This document shows positions 1 to 6,873 of a DNA stretch of 26,486 nucleotides, piece by piece; position 1 is the stretch's first letter; each line of letters opens with the position of its first letter. Under the pieces are notes generated by a model. It saw nothing but the letters and a program-made list of their open reading frames with translations, did no database searches and was not told the origin of the DNA. The position numbers and the translations under genes are program-made. The stretch is from DATKSS01 sp035468355 (GTDB taxonomy: Bacteria > Chloroflexota > Dormibacteria > Dormibacterales > Dormibacteraceae), in contig DATITA010000167.1 in the NCBI GenBank assembly GCA_035468355.1, positions 1 through 26,486 on the forward strand, in the 5' to 3' direction.

Positions 1-150
1 TTCAATCCGACGACCCAGGATGGCTGTTTGACAGGGTACCTGACAGGTTATCCCGCTCCAGACTTCAAGCGACCTTGCCCGTCCGGTACCCGACCCGGGC
101 TCCTAAGCTCGCCGTTCACGGCAGTCGCCGACAGGCGCCTCGGATTTTTC

Positions 151-224
151 CGCGGTCTTCAAAACCCTTTGCGGGGCGCTGTTGAGGCGTCCTGGGTGGG
201 TTCGATTCCCATCCATCCCCGCCA
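151..224 (+). pseudogene. tRNA-Sec 3' fragment (selC-like, 5' half missing)
   Basis: An anticodon loop CTTCAAA with anticodon TCA lies at 157-163. It is followed by a long variable arm (GGGCGCT at 174-180 pairing with GGCGTCC at 185-191, with GU pairs), a T-arm with loop TTCGATT at 201-207, an acceptor 3' strand CCATCCCC, G at 221 and an encoded CCA at 222-224. This layout is that of bacterial selenocysteine tRNA. No GGGGATGG-like 5' acceptor strand is present in the 150 bases upstream, and the anticodon stem carries a C-C mismatch (153/167). I infer a 3'-half remnant, such as an integration scar, rather than a functional tRNA. Confidence 0.6.
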
Positions 225-381
225 ATTTCGGCAGTTGCGACAGCCAAGTTGACAGCCACAGCACTGGACGTCGGCGACATCCGGCGGATGGTGTTGGATA
301 CAACGGGCAGGAGCTAGACCGACCATGCGGTACGGGCGCCGCGATCGATCTTCATATTGATGACATAAACATGAACTCCGG

Positions 382-1272
382 TTGCGATACTGGATCGCAG
401 TGTCACCGTCGAATCGCCGTCGAGCTGCCTTGCCCCTGGCTGCTGTCGCCCTTCTGGCCTGCGGCGGCCAGGTTGGGACTCCGGTGACCACGCCCCGAAC
501 AGCGGTCGGTGTTCAAGAGCATGCCCCTGCCACCACGGTGCCGGGAGGCACGATCCACGATGTCATTTATGACTCAAGCGGCCGAAAGGTCAGCGCTTAC
601 CTGCTGATCCCCGATGGCCAAGGCCCATATGCGGCGGTGCTATTCGCCCACATGTACACAGGCCGGGGCGGCGTCGACCGGCATGAGTTCGTGGACGAGG
701 CGACCAGTCTCCTCAAGCTAGGGGTCGTTTCGCTGCTACCGCAGGGCCAATTCCCCTGGAGAGAGGACCCCTCAGGCATCGATCACGACCAGGCGGCCAT
801 CGACGCACAGGTGGCGGACTTCAAGGCGGCCGCCGACGTGCTGCTCGAGCAGCCTGGCGTTGATGCCGCCCGGCTGGCCTTCGTCGGCCATGACTACGGG
901 GCCATGTTAGGCGCCCTGCTGATGGCCCGAGATGCACGCTTCAAAGGTGCGGTCCTCATGACGGGCGACCCGACCTGGGTGACCTGGTTCGCTGCTTACT
1001 GGCAGTTCCTGACGACCGACGCGGAGAAAGCGGGCTACGCAAGCCGTATGGCGGCCTACGACCCGGTCAATGTTCTGCCAACGACCAAAGCCGTATACCT
1101 GCTCCAGTTCGGATCGAGCGACATCTATATCACCCGCGCGGAGGCCGACCGCCTCGCCGCCGCAGCCCCTGGAGATAAGTCAGTGAGGTTCTATGCCGCC
1201 GGACACGAACTGAACGCCACGGCCATGGCGGATCGCCTTACCTGGCTCCGGCCCCTGCTGAACCTGCCATAG
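382..1272 (+). CDS. Lipoprotein-like alpha/beta hydrolase (dienelactone hydrolase type)
   Basis: A 296-residue protein from a TTG start. A GTG at 400 would give a cleaner signal peptide. A basic N-terminus (NRRRAAL) leads into a hydrophobic stretch and a lipobox-like L-L-A-C at Cys27, so it is probably exported and lipid-anchored. The alpha/beta-hydrolase nucleophile elbow reads GHDYG (169-173), with Asp171 where many members have Ser. Candidate acid and base are Asp247 (GSSD) and His275 (AAGHE). Asp at the elbow is typical of epoxide hydrolase and haloalkane dehalogenase enzymes, but GHD[FY]G also occurs in dienelactone-hydrolase-like families, so the substrate is not predictable. No good Shine-Dalgarno sequence is visible and there is no operon partner. 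Confidence 0.8.
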   Translation: MRYWIAVSPSNRRRAALPLAAVALLACGGQVGTPVTTPRTAVGVQEHAPATTVPGGTIHDVIYDSSGRKVSAYLLIPDGQGPYAAVLFAHMYTGRGGVDRHEFVDEATSLLKLGVVSLLPQGQFPWREDPSGIDHDQAAIDAQVADFKAAADVLLEQPGVDAARLAFVGHDYGAMLGALLMARDARFKGAVLMTGDPTWVTWFAAYWQFLTTDAEKAGYASRMAAYDPVNVLPTTKAVYLLQFGSSDIYITRAEADRLAAAAPGDKSVRFYAAGHELNATAMADRLTWLRPLLNLP

Positions 1273-1468
1273 CTAAGTCACACACTGACCTCGATACCGC
1301 CTGTGACCCCTACCGCCACTTCTCAACATCGCGATCGTGATGAACGGGAAAAGGGAGAACCCAGCCGTAAATGGTTCGTCGCTGCGTTGAAGGCGCGAGC
1401 ACTCCGTGACTGGACCGGGGCGGCCTCTGGCTTGGGGCCGGGCTCGCGTTCGTGGCTGCCGACAATCT

Positions 1469-1784
1469 GGGCTTGGACTGCACACGACTCTAGCTCCCGA
1501 TACTTCTTGTCACTGATGAAATAGGTGTCAAGATGGGCAACACCACCGATCACCTGCTCTTGGCCGTAGACCTTGTAGCCGGCTGACGTATACATCGCTT
1601 TCGTAAGTGAGGATCCGAATGGCCCAGCTTTTAGAGCATTTGGCTTGTCAGCGGCGATTGAGTTCAGATCAGTCCACGTCCAGGTCGGCGGTAGAGCAGG
1701 CAGTTCATCCTCTTCGAACGAAGCAGATTTCTTGCCACGGGGCTGATGTAGCCGATCGATTGCGGTCGGTGCTCGAAGGTCCAA
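1469..1784 (-). pseudogene. hsdS: Type I restriction specificity subunit (HsdS) fragment
   Basis: The open frame read from 1784 downward contains the start of an HsdS target-recognition domain. The signature LPPTWTWTDL is followed by KAGPFGSSL, then YKVYGQEQVIGG, and then YFISDKKYRELES. These match the usual order of 'LPxGWxWxxL', 'GPFGSSLKxxxY', 'xxVxRxxNI' and 'YISxxKxxEL' in the family. Recognisable similarity stops near 1469, after about 80 residues, where a full TRD needs about 180 and a full HsdS about 400. No hsdM or hsdR is nearby. It is a decayed remnant of a restriction-modification locus, in keeping with the mobile character of this end of the window. Confidence 0.65.
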
Positions 1785-1942
1785 TCAGCTTGACGATGAC
1801 CGGTGACCAAATGACTTTTCCCGACTTCGATCGCTTTGTTGAGCGTCACGCCACCTTGCTTCAAGCATTGAAGAGTGGCAATGCCTCTGAAATTGAGGGG
1901 GAGGTCACTTCTCATATCAGGACCAATGCTCGCAACGTCGCA
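1748..1942 (+). pseudogene. GntR-family regulator, FCD-domain C-terminal fragment
   Basis: The plus-strand frame contains a helical stretch around HATLLQALKSGNASEIEGEV. It resembles the last helices of the FCD ligand-binding domain of GntR regulators (pattern 'EHxALLxALxxGDxxxAExxMxxHI'). No winged-helix DNA-binding domain precedes it. The frame upstream of about 1748 is junk opposite the hsdS remnant, so only the C-terminal third of a regulator survives. FCD-type GntR proteins commonly control the sugar-acid and amino-acid operons beside them, so this may be the lost regulator of the hydroxyproline pair downstream. That link is inference. Confidence 0.45.
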
Positions 1943-2083
1943 TCGGAGCGTGCCCGAACGCGGAGTAAAGGTTGGCCCACCTCCCGGCGATCGCAGGTGG
2001 GCCGCGGGGGCGGGTCCGCTATGTCTGCTGATAAGAACGACAGCTAGAGGTTTTGGAGTCGAGCCCAGAGTGGACACGAAGAG

Positions 2084-3211
2084 GTGACGATCGGCCCCTC
2101 CACGGTGATCGAGTGCATCGAAGTCTTCGGCTACGAGCTGACCTATGCGCACGGCGACTACGTGATGTCCTCCGGCCGGGTGGTCAATCGCCTGCCGAGC
2201 ACCGTCGTCAAGGTGACCACTCGGGACGGCGTCACCGGTCATGGCGAGTGTTGCCCGCTCGGTCCTGCCTATTTGCCCGGCTTTGGCGAAGGCGCGCGCG
2301 CCGCCCTCCGCGAGCTGGCCCCGGCCGTTATCGGAGCCGACGCGTCCAACCTGGCGGAAGTGGGTGCGCGGATGGACGCCGCCCTGCGCGGGCATGAGTA
2401 CGCGAAGAGCGCTCTGGACATCGCCTGTTGGGACGCCTTCGGAAGGGCGACAGGGCAGCCCGTGTCGGCGCTTCTGGGCGGAGTGCTGCAGCGTGAGCTG
2501 CCGCTCTACGTCGCCGTCCCGCTTGGCCCGGCGGAGGCGATGGCGGCTTTCGTCGAAAGGGAGAGGTCCGGCGGCGTTCACCGTTTCCAGCTGAAGCTCG
2601 GCGCCGACCCGTACGAGGACGCGGCGCGCGCCCGCACCGTGCACCAGGCGACCGGCGCGGGCGATGCCCTGATCGCTGACGCCAACGGCGGGTGGCGCCG
2701 GCAGGACGCCATCATCGCCGCCGGCCTCCTGGAGGGACTCGAGCGGCTGCGCCTCGAGCAGCCATGCCCGACGCTGGAAGAGTGCGTAGCCGTGCGCCGG
2801 TTGACGGGGCTGCCGATGGTGCTGGACGAAGTCATCACAGACATGTCGGTACTGGTCCGGGCGGCTGCGCTCGACGCCATGGACCATGTCAACCTCAAGA
2901 TCGGCCGCGTCGGCGGGCTGACTCGGGCCCGCGCGATGAGGGACACGGCGGTCGCTCTCGGGATGCGACTGACCATCGAGGACAGCTGGGGCGGGGACCT
3001 GGTCACCGCCGCTGTTGCGCACCTCGCTGCGGCGGTGCCTGCCGACGCGCTGTTCGCAGTGTCTTTCATGAACGACTGGACGGTCGAGCACATCGCCGGC
3101 TACCAGCCGCGCTCCCGCGACGGCTTGGGCATGCTGCCCACGGGCCCTGGACTTGGCATCGACGTCGACGCTTCGATGCTGGGCGGCCCGCTGCTCAGCG
3201 CGAATCGCTGA
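2084..3211 (+). CDS. Enolase-superfamily dehydratase, probably cis-3-hydroxy-L-proline dehydratase
   Basis: A 375-residue mandelate racemase/muconate lactonizing enzyme family protein. The N-terminal capping domain (about 1-130) is followed by the TIM barrel. Visible active-site elements are Lys171 (QLKLG, the KxK site), metal ligands Asp199 (DANGGW), Glu225 (LEQPC) and Asp248 (DE), Lys272 (NLKIGRVGG), and Asp300 within IEDSWGGD. The CPLGPAYLPG loop and the EDSWGGD strand resemble cis-3-hydroxyproline dehydratases. The next gene, an ornithine-cyclodeaminase-family reductase, is the usual partner: dehydration gives delta1-pyrroline-2-carboxylate, which the reductase converts to L-proline. Start is GTG 2084; GTG 2105 is an alternative that matches family N-termini well. 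A hydroxyproline betaine epimerase is the main other possibility. Confidence 0.85.
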   Translation: MTIGPSTVIECIEVFGYELTYAHGDYVMSSGRVVNRLPSTVVKVTTRDGVTGHGECCPLGPAYLPGFGEGARAALRELAPAVIGADASNLAEVGARMDAALRGHEYAKSALDIACWDAFGRATGQPVSALLGGVLQRELPLYVAVPLGPAEAMAAFVERERSGGVHRFQLKLGADPYEDAARARTVHQATGAGDALIADANGGWRRQDAIIAAGLLEGLERLRLEQPCPTLEECVAVRRLTGLPMVLDEVITDMSVLVRAAALDAMDHVNLKIGRVGGLTRARAMRDTAVALGMRLTIEDSWGGDLVTAAVAHLAAAVPADALFAVSFMNDWTVEHIAGYQPRSRDGLGMLPTGPGLGIDVDASMLGGPLLSANR

Positions 3212-3224
3212 TCGCATACGGACA

Positions 3225-4229
3225 GTGGCTAACGCCTTTCGGGTGATCTCGGCGGCAGACGTGCGCGGCCTCGTCAAGATGCGTGACGCAATTGAGGCGG
3301 TCAGGCACGCCTTCATCGCGGTCTCCGCCGGCCACATCGAACAGCCGACTCGGTTGGTGGTGGACGGCGGACGTGCCTTGGCCATGCTTGCGTGCGACCG
3401 GGAGGCGGGGGGCACGGTCCTCAAGGGCATCACTATCCACTCCGAGAATCCCAGCGCAGGCCGGCCGGCGGTGCAGGCGGCCGTGCTTTGGTTCAGCGGT
3501 GCCACGGGCACTCCCGAAGCCTTGATCGACGGCACAACACTGACGGCGATGCGGACCGGAGCGGCCTCTGGCGTTGCCACCGACCTCCTCGCCGCACCGA
3601 GAGCCGGTGTCCTCGCGGTAATCGGCTCGGGTGGTCAGGCCCCCGATCAGATCCGGGCGGTTTGCGCTGTCCGTCCTATCCGTGAGGTTCGGATTGTTTC
3701 ACGGACGCCTGCGAATGCCCGCCGAGTCGCGAAGGCGATGAGTCGAGAGCTGGACCCTGTTCGGGTCGTCCCATTCGACAAGATCTCCAAAGCCATTCAC
3801 GATGCCGACGTTATCTGCACCGCCACCGACTCCCGCGAGCCACTCTTCGATCTCTCGGACCTGCAAGACAGGGTGCACGTGAACGCGATTGGTGCATTTA
3901 CCGAGGACATGTGCGAGTTGCCAGCGGCTTTGCTTGAAGATGCGTCGGTGATCGCGATCGACCAGATCGATGCGACGATGGCCGAGGCCGGGGACTTGCT
4001 TCGCGCTCTCCGATCAGGGCATATCGCGCAATCGAAGTTGGCCGAGATTGGGGTACTGCTTACCCGTCCTCAGGTGTCAGTTGGTCGCACCGTGTTCAAG
4101 TCGGTCGGCATCGCGGCTCAGGATTGGGCCCTGGCAAAACTGGTGGTGGAAAAGGCCAGCAGTTCTGCCGGTGGTCTACAGTCGTGGCCAGGTGAATGGC
4201 CTGAAGGCGGAGGTGACCGGGCACGATAG
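3225..4229 (+). CDS. Ornithine cyclodeaminase/mu-crystallin family, likely delta1-pyrroline-2-carboxylate reductase
   Basis: A 334-residue NAD(P)-dependent reductase. I chose GTG 3225 because ISAADVRGLVKMRDAIEAV is the normal N-terminal start of this family; the open frame extends upstream only into the previous gene. Conserved elements are Lys67 (LKGI), Arg110 (TAMRTGA), the Rossmann turn GSGGQA at 134-139, and Asp228 in IGAFTEDM. The start lies 13 bases after the dehydratase stop, so the two are cotranscribed. With that neighbour, reduction of delta1-pyrroline-2-carboxylate to L-proline is more likely than ornithine deamination. The final 25 residues are Gly/Ser-rich and unlike the family, so the C-terminus may have been altered at the junction with the following repeat region. 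Confidence 0.85.
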   Translation: MANAFRVISAADVRGLVKMRDAIEAVRHAFIAVSAGHIEQPTRLVVDGGRALAMLACDREAGGTVLKGITIHSENPSAGRPAVQAAVLWFSGATGTPEALIDGTTLTAMRTGAASGVATDLLAAPRAGVLAVIGSGGQAPDQIRAVCAVRPIREVRIVSRTPANARRVAKAMSRELDPVRVVPFDKISKAIHDADVICTATDSREPLFDLSDLQDRVHVNAIGAFTEDMCELPAALLEDASVIAIDQIDATMAEAGDLLRALRSGHIAQSKLAEIGVLLTRPQVSVGRTVFKSVGIAAQDWALAKLVVEKASSSAGGLQSWPGEWPEGGGDRAR

Positions 4230-4393
4230 TGCCCGCGATGGGGCTCAGGTGACCTTGTAGTTTCACCCTACACGGCTGGGATCACGAAAGGCATCGACAT
4301 CGTTTGGGGTCATTGAAACCGGCACGGCATGTTGGAGCAGGCATCTGGTAGCAGGCCAGCGATGCCACACCCCAGTTCTGACAGCCTATCGGG

Positions 4394-4479
4394 TGGACTT
4401 CAGTGGACTCTGATGGACCAAGCGACCGTCACTTGAGGCCGTTTGAACTCGAAAACGACTCTGGTGGACTCTGGTGGAC
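4394..4479 (+). repeat. TGGAC units in two 10-bp-phased clusters
   Basis: TGGAC starts at 4394, 4404 and 4414, then again at 4465 and 4475, with exactly 10 bases between starts within each cluster. The last unit sits in GGTGGAC (4473-4479), which is complementary to GTCCACC at 4530-4536, the 3' end of the tRNA-like repeat. Helical-turn spacing next to a tRNA-derived end suggests protein-binding sites such as recombinase sites. No recombinase gene is in the window. Confidence 0.55.
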
Positions 4480-4480
4480 A

Positions 4481-4539
4481 CTCAACCGTGTGCATGGCAT
4501 TCAGAAGGTCAAGGGTTCGAATCCCTCGGGTCCACCAAA
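4481..4539 (+). repeat. tRNA-Ala(GGC)-like 3' half, left copy of 59-bp direct repeat
   Basis: The repeat reads as an alanine tRNA from the anticodon arm to the 3' end: TGCATGGCAT with anticodon GGC, an AGGTC variable region, T-loop TTCGAAT and a TCCACCA terminus. The T-stem lacks one base on its 3' side and no proper D-arm or 5' acceptor strand precedes it, so it should not be a working tRNA. It matches 13698-13756 at 56 of 59 positions, differing at 4490, 4512 and 4528, and identity ends sharply at both borders. An outer inverted repeat ACTCGAAA/TTTCGAGT (4447-4454 and 4540-4547) encloses this copy only. Confidence 0.75.
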
Positions 4540-4594
4540 TTTCGAGTACAAATCGGCCTCCCGACGAGGTCTATCGGCGCCCGCGTCGGGCGAT

Positions 4595-4623
4595 TTGACA
4601 TCAACTTTGACACGCTATTGACA
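4595..4623 (+). repeat. Three phased TTGAC units
   Basis: TTGAC begins at 4595, 4607 and 4618, giving 12- and 11-base spacing. The units lie between the left tRNA-like repeat and the kinase gene. They could be upstream KdpE-type sites, since the candidate KdpE box uses GTTGA, or recombinase arm sites. The sequence does not decide. Confidence 0.35.
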
Positions 4624-4789
4624 GGGCCTCGGCTCGCTCCAACTGCCGGATGGCTAGGCGGAGATTGCGGCTTCGGTGCGGATCAGACCGTTTGAATGCC
4701 CGGCTGTCCGATTCCCCGTCGCTACCCGCCCACGCATCGTCGATCGTAATCGCCCGTCTTTCGACCACGACTCGACCGTAGCTCCGGAG

Positions 4790-4808
4790 GCATCAACGCC
4801 GAGTCAAC
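4790..4808 (-). promoter_or_regulatory. Candidate KdpE site upstream of the kinase/kdpE pair
   Basis: GCATCAAC (4790-4797) and GTCAAC (4803-4808) are the complement of GTTGATGC and GTTGAC, with their shared pentamer TCAAC repeated at exactly 11 bases. The same pair in the other orientation lies at 6743-6761 before the kdpF region. Direct repeats about one helical turn apart are the usual binding layout for OmpR/KdpE-type regulators. Confidence 0.4.
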
Positions 4809-4859
4809 GAAGATTTCCCTGAAGCGCCACTTGGTCACACGCGTTAGGCTCGGCTCGAA

Positions 4860-6011
4860 ATGTCGGTGCGCACGGCGGAGCGTTGGTTGACCTGGCTCAT
4901 CGCGATCGGCGGCCCTTTGATCGTGACCGCCGTGCTGCTTCGATTCAGCCACCAAACGCAGCGCGATTACGTCTTCATCTACCTCGGTCTCGTCGCGGTC
5001 GTTGGCGTGATCCGCGGCCTGTGGCCCGCAGTCATGTGTGCCGCCATCAGCTTCATCTGCGTCGACTGGTTCTTCGTCCAACCCCTTTATACCCTCACGA
5101 TCGCGGACGAGCAGGACATCGTCAACCTGCTTGCGTTCCTGGCCGTTGCCGGAGTGGTCGGGCTGCTGGCGTCACGACGTCGTCAGGGGCTGCTTCAATC
5201 TGAGGCGCTCGCTCGCCAGCTACAGGAGGCAAACACGGAACTGATACGGCTGAACAAGGAGCAGGCCGAGGCAGCTAGCTCGGCGTTGCGGCTGGCCCGA
5301 AGCGAACAGCAGATCAAGGCCCTGCAGGCGGCGGACCGGCTCCGCCGCGATCTGCTCGCAAATGTGTCGCACGAACTGCGTACACCGCTGGGCACCATCC
5401 TCACTGAGAGCACTGATCTCAGCAACGCCGAGACGCCGGCCGAGGCGCGCCGCACACTGCAGACCATCGCAGCCGAAGGACGGAGATTGAAAGCGCTTGT
5501 GGATGACATGCTCGATATGGCGGTGATCGAAAGTGGGGCTCTCGAGCTCGATCTGGTTTCGCTCGACCTCGGCGACGCGATCGTCGCTGCCGCCGATCGC
5601 CTGCACCGAGCATCACCTGACCGAAAGATCGAGTGGAACGCAGATGACGCGCATGCTGCGGTCTTCGCCGACTGGAACAGGCTGGGGCAGATCCTGGACA
5701 ACCTTCTGTCCAATGCGGACCGCTTCGCGCCTCCTGAGACCGCGGTGGTCATGCGTATTTCGCACGAGACCCCCGGGCTGGTCACGATCCGCGTCATCGA
5801 TCGCGGCCCGGGGGTTCCCGGCGGCCTGCGCGAGCGTGTCTTCGAGCGCTTTTTCCGCGGTGGGAACGACGGCAACGCCGGGAGCACCGGCCTGGGCCTG
5901 GCCATTGTCAAGGGCTTGGTCGAGGCTCACGCCGGCACGGTAACGGTCGAGGATGGCACCGAGCCCGGCGCGGTGTTTCGCTTCACCTTGCCCGAAGCTC
6001 CCGCCGCGTGA
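4860..6011 (+). CDS. kdpD: KdpD C-terminal half: membrane histidine kinase
   Basis: A 383-residue sensor kinase matching only the C-terminal half of KdpD. A KdpD-type membrane domain spans about 10-105 in closely packed hydrophobic segments with the FVQPLYTLTIAD loop (73-83). A coiled linker (about 112-160) leads to HisKA with the H-box SHELRTP (phospho-His171). The ATPase domain has an N-box (DNLLSNA, 280-286), G1 (DRGPGVP) and G2 (GLGLAI). The roughly 400-residue N-terminal KdpD/USP sensor and the GAF-like segment of E. coli KdpD are absent; the N-terminal part is a separate gene at 11401. The stop overlaps the kdpE start by four bases, so the two are translationally coupled. It should phosphorylate KdpE under K+ limitation or salt stress. 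Confidence 0.93.
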   Translation: MSVRTAERWLTWLIAIGGPLIVTAVLLRFSHQTQRDYVFIYLGLVAVVGVIRGLWPAVMCAAISFICVDWFFVQPLYTLTIADEQDIVNLLAFLAVAGVVGLLASRRRQGLLQSEALARQLQEANTELIRLNKEQAEAASSALRLARSEQQIKALQAADRLRRDLLANVSHELRTPLGTILTESTDLSNAETPAEARRTLQTIAAEGRRLKALVDDMLDMAVIESGALELDLVSLDLGDAIVAAADRLHRASPDRKIEWNADDAHAAVFADWNRLGQILDNLLSNADRFAPPETAVVMRISHETPGLVTIRVIDRGPGVPGGLRERVFERFFRGGNDGNAGSTGLGLAIVKGLVEAHAGTVTVEDGTEPGAVFRFTLPEAPAA

Positions 6012-6703
6012 GCCGAATCCTGATCGTGGAGGACGACCCCGCGCTGCGTAATTCGATCCGGTCGATCCTCGAGCGCGACGGCCATGAAGCCCGGGCCGCC
6101 GGTGATGGCGCGGCAGGCGCGCGTGAGCTCCAGACCGATGGAGCCTGGGATGTGGTCTTGCTCGATATCGGGCTTCCATTCGTGGACGGTTGGGAGATCC
6201 TTCAAGGCCTCGAAGACCGGCGGATCCCATCCGTGATCGTGATCAGCGCGCGGGGCGGCGAGCAGGACAAAGTGCGTGCGCTAGACATGGGCGCGGACGA
6301 CTACCTGGCGAAACCATTCGGAGCCGACGAGCTGCTGGCGAGGATCAGGGCCGTCGTGCGGCGGACACAGCCGGCCGTCGGGCCGAACCTCGTCGTCAAG
6401 TCCGGGCGCGTGACGGTCGACCTCGCGGGTGGCGTCGTGCTGCGGGATGGGGCCGAGGTCAGGCTGTCACCGACCGAGTACGGTCTGCTGGCCGCGCTCG
6501 CCCGCCGCGCGGGGCAGGTGATCGACCACCGCACGCTGTTGCGCGAGGTCTGGGGTCCCTCATATGGTGACGAACGCAACTACTTGCGCACATTTGTACA
6601 GAGGCTGCGCACGAAGCTCGAAGGCGACCCCAAGAATCCCCAGGTCATCGTGACGGCCGGTACGCGGGGCTACCGCTTCGGCCCGGCGCCGATCGAACGT
6701 TAA
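6008..6703 (+). CDS. kdpE: KdpE response regulator
   Basis: A 231-residue OmpR/PhoB-family regulator from GTG 6008, overlapping the kinase stop. The receiver domain (1-118) has the acidic pair E8/D9, the phosphoacceptor Asp53 (LLDIGLP), Ser80 and Lys102 (AKPF). A winged-helix DNA-binding domain follows (about 130-227), with LSPTEYGLLAAL and the typical end VIVTAGTRGYRFG. Pairing with a KdpD-type kinase and a downstream kdpFABC operon identifies it as KdpE. Candidate binding sites with the same GTTGA pair lie upstream of the kinase (4790-4808) and upstream of the kdpF region (6743-6761), suggesting autoregulation plus control of the pump. Confidence 0.96.
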   Translation: MSRILIVEDDPALRNSIRSILERDGHEARAAGDGAAGARELQTDGAWDVVLLDIGLPFVDGWEILQGLEDRRIPSVIVISARGGEQDKVRALDMGADDYLAKPFGADELLARIRAVVRRTQPAVGPNLVVKSGRVTVDLAGGVVLRDGAEVRLSPTEYGLLAALARRAGQVIDHRTLLREVWGPSYGDERNYLRTFVQRLRTKLEGDPKNPQVIVTAGTRGYRFGPAPIER

Positions 6704-6742
6704 TAGGGGCCTGCCGAACGGCCCGCTGGTTCACGGACTTTC

Positions 6743-6761
6743 GTTGATGCTCTGTTGACGC
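6743..6761 (+). promoter_or_regulatory. Candidate KdpE site upstream of the pump genes
   Basis: GTTGATGC (6743-6750) and GTTGACGC (6754-6761) form a direct repeat with 11-base spacing in the 80-base gap after kdpE. A weak -10-like TAAGCT lies at 6771-6776. The same pair, inverted, occurs upstream of the kinase gene. Binding by KdpE is inferred. Confidence 0.4.
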
Positions 6762-6783
6762 GTGCCCGCCTAAGCTCGGGCCC

Positions 6784-6873
6784 ATGCCGCTTGATTTCTG
6801 GATGGTGGGTCTGGCCCTCATCCTTACGGTGGTCTGTTTCCTCTACATCCGCGGACTCGAGGAGCTGCCGTGA
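6784..6873 (+). CDS. 29-residue single-span membrane peptide preceding kdpF
   Basis: ATG 6784 to TGA 6873 encodes a 29-residue peptide. It has a short polar start (MPLDFW), one hydrophobic span of about 16 residues ending in FLYIRG, and an acidic tail LEELP. Its stop overlaps the kdpF start by one base (TGATG), so translation is coupled. It has the size and topology of KdpF but lacks the KdpF end L-Y-P-E-[KR]-F, which the next ORF has. My recollection is that similar tiny membrane ORFs precede kdpF in some high-GC bacteria. A role as an extra Kdp accessory peptide is inferred from position only. Confidence 0.6.
   Translation: MPLDFWMVGLALILTVVCFLYIRGLEELP

Larger units (their letters stand above)
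1273..2083. other. Gene-poor junction holding two gene remnants
   Basis: This 811-base stretch between the hydrolase and the dehydratase has no intact gene. It contains an hsdS fragment on the minus strand and a GntR-type C-terminal fragment on the plus strand. Their recognisable parts abut near 1712-1775. I see nothing supportable at 1273-1468. Confidence 0.6.
4230..4859. other. Repeat-rich intergenic region carrying a tRNA-like repeat
   Basis: This 630-base stretch has no convincing gene. It holds five TGGAC units (4394-4479), a tRNA-Ala-like 3' half (4481-4539), an 8-bp inverted repeat enclosing it, a stem with arms CCCGACG 4560-4566 and CGTCGGG 4584-4590, three TTGAC units (4595-4622), and the candidate KdpE site (4790-4808) ahead of the kinase gene. 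Confidence 0.6.

Noticed and set aside
103..491. Minus-strand frames with MGIEPTQDAS- and MDGNRTHPG-like peptides
   Set aside because: They are reverse translations of the tRNA-Sec fragment and not genes.
1664..3580. A 638-codon open frame on the minus strand
   Set aside because: It is antisense to the dehydratase gene and the start of the reductase gene, both of which have clear family motifs. The translation is low-complexity Arg/Ala/His-rich with no domain.
4473..4539. A functional D-armless tRNA using GGTGGAC as the 5' acceptor strand
   Set aside because: The pairing would consume the CCA end, and a T-stem base is missing; the second copy has no matching 5' strand.
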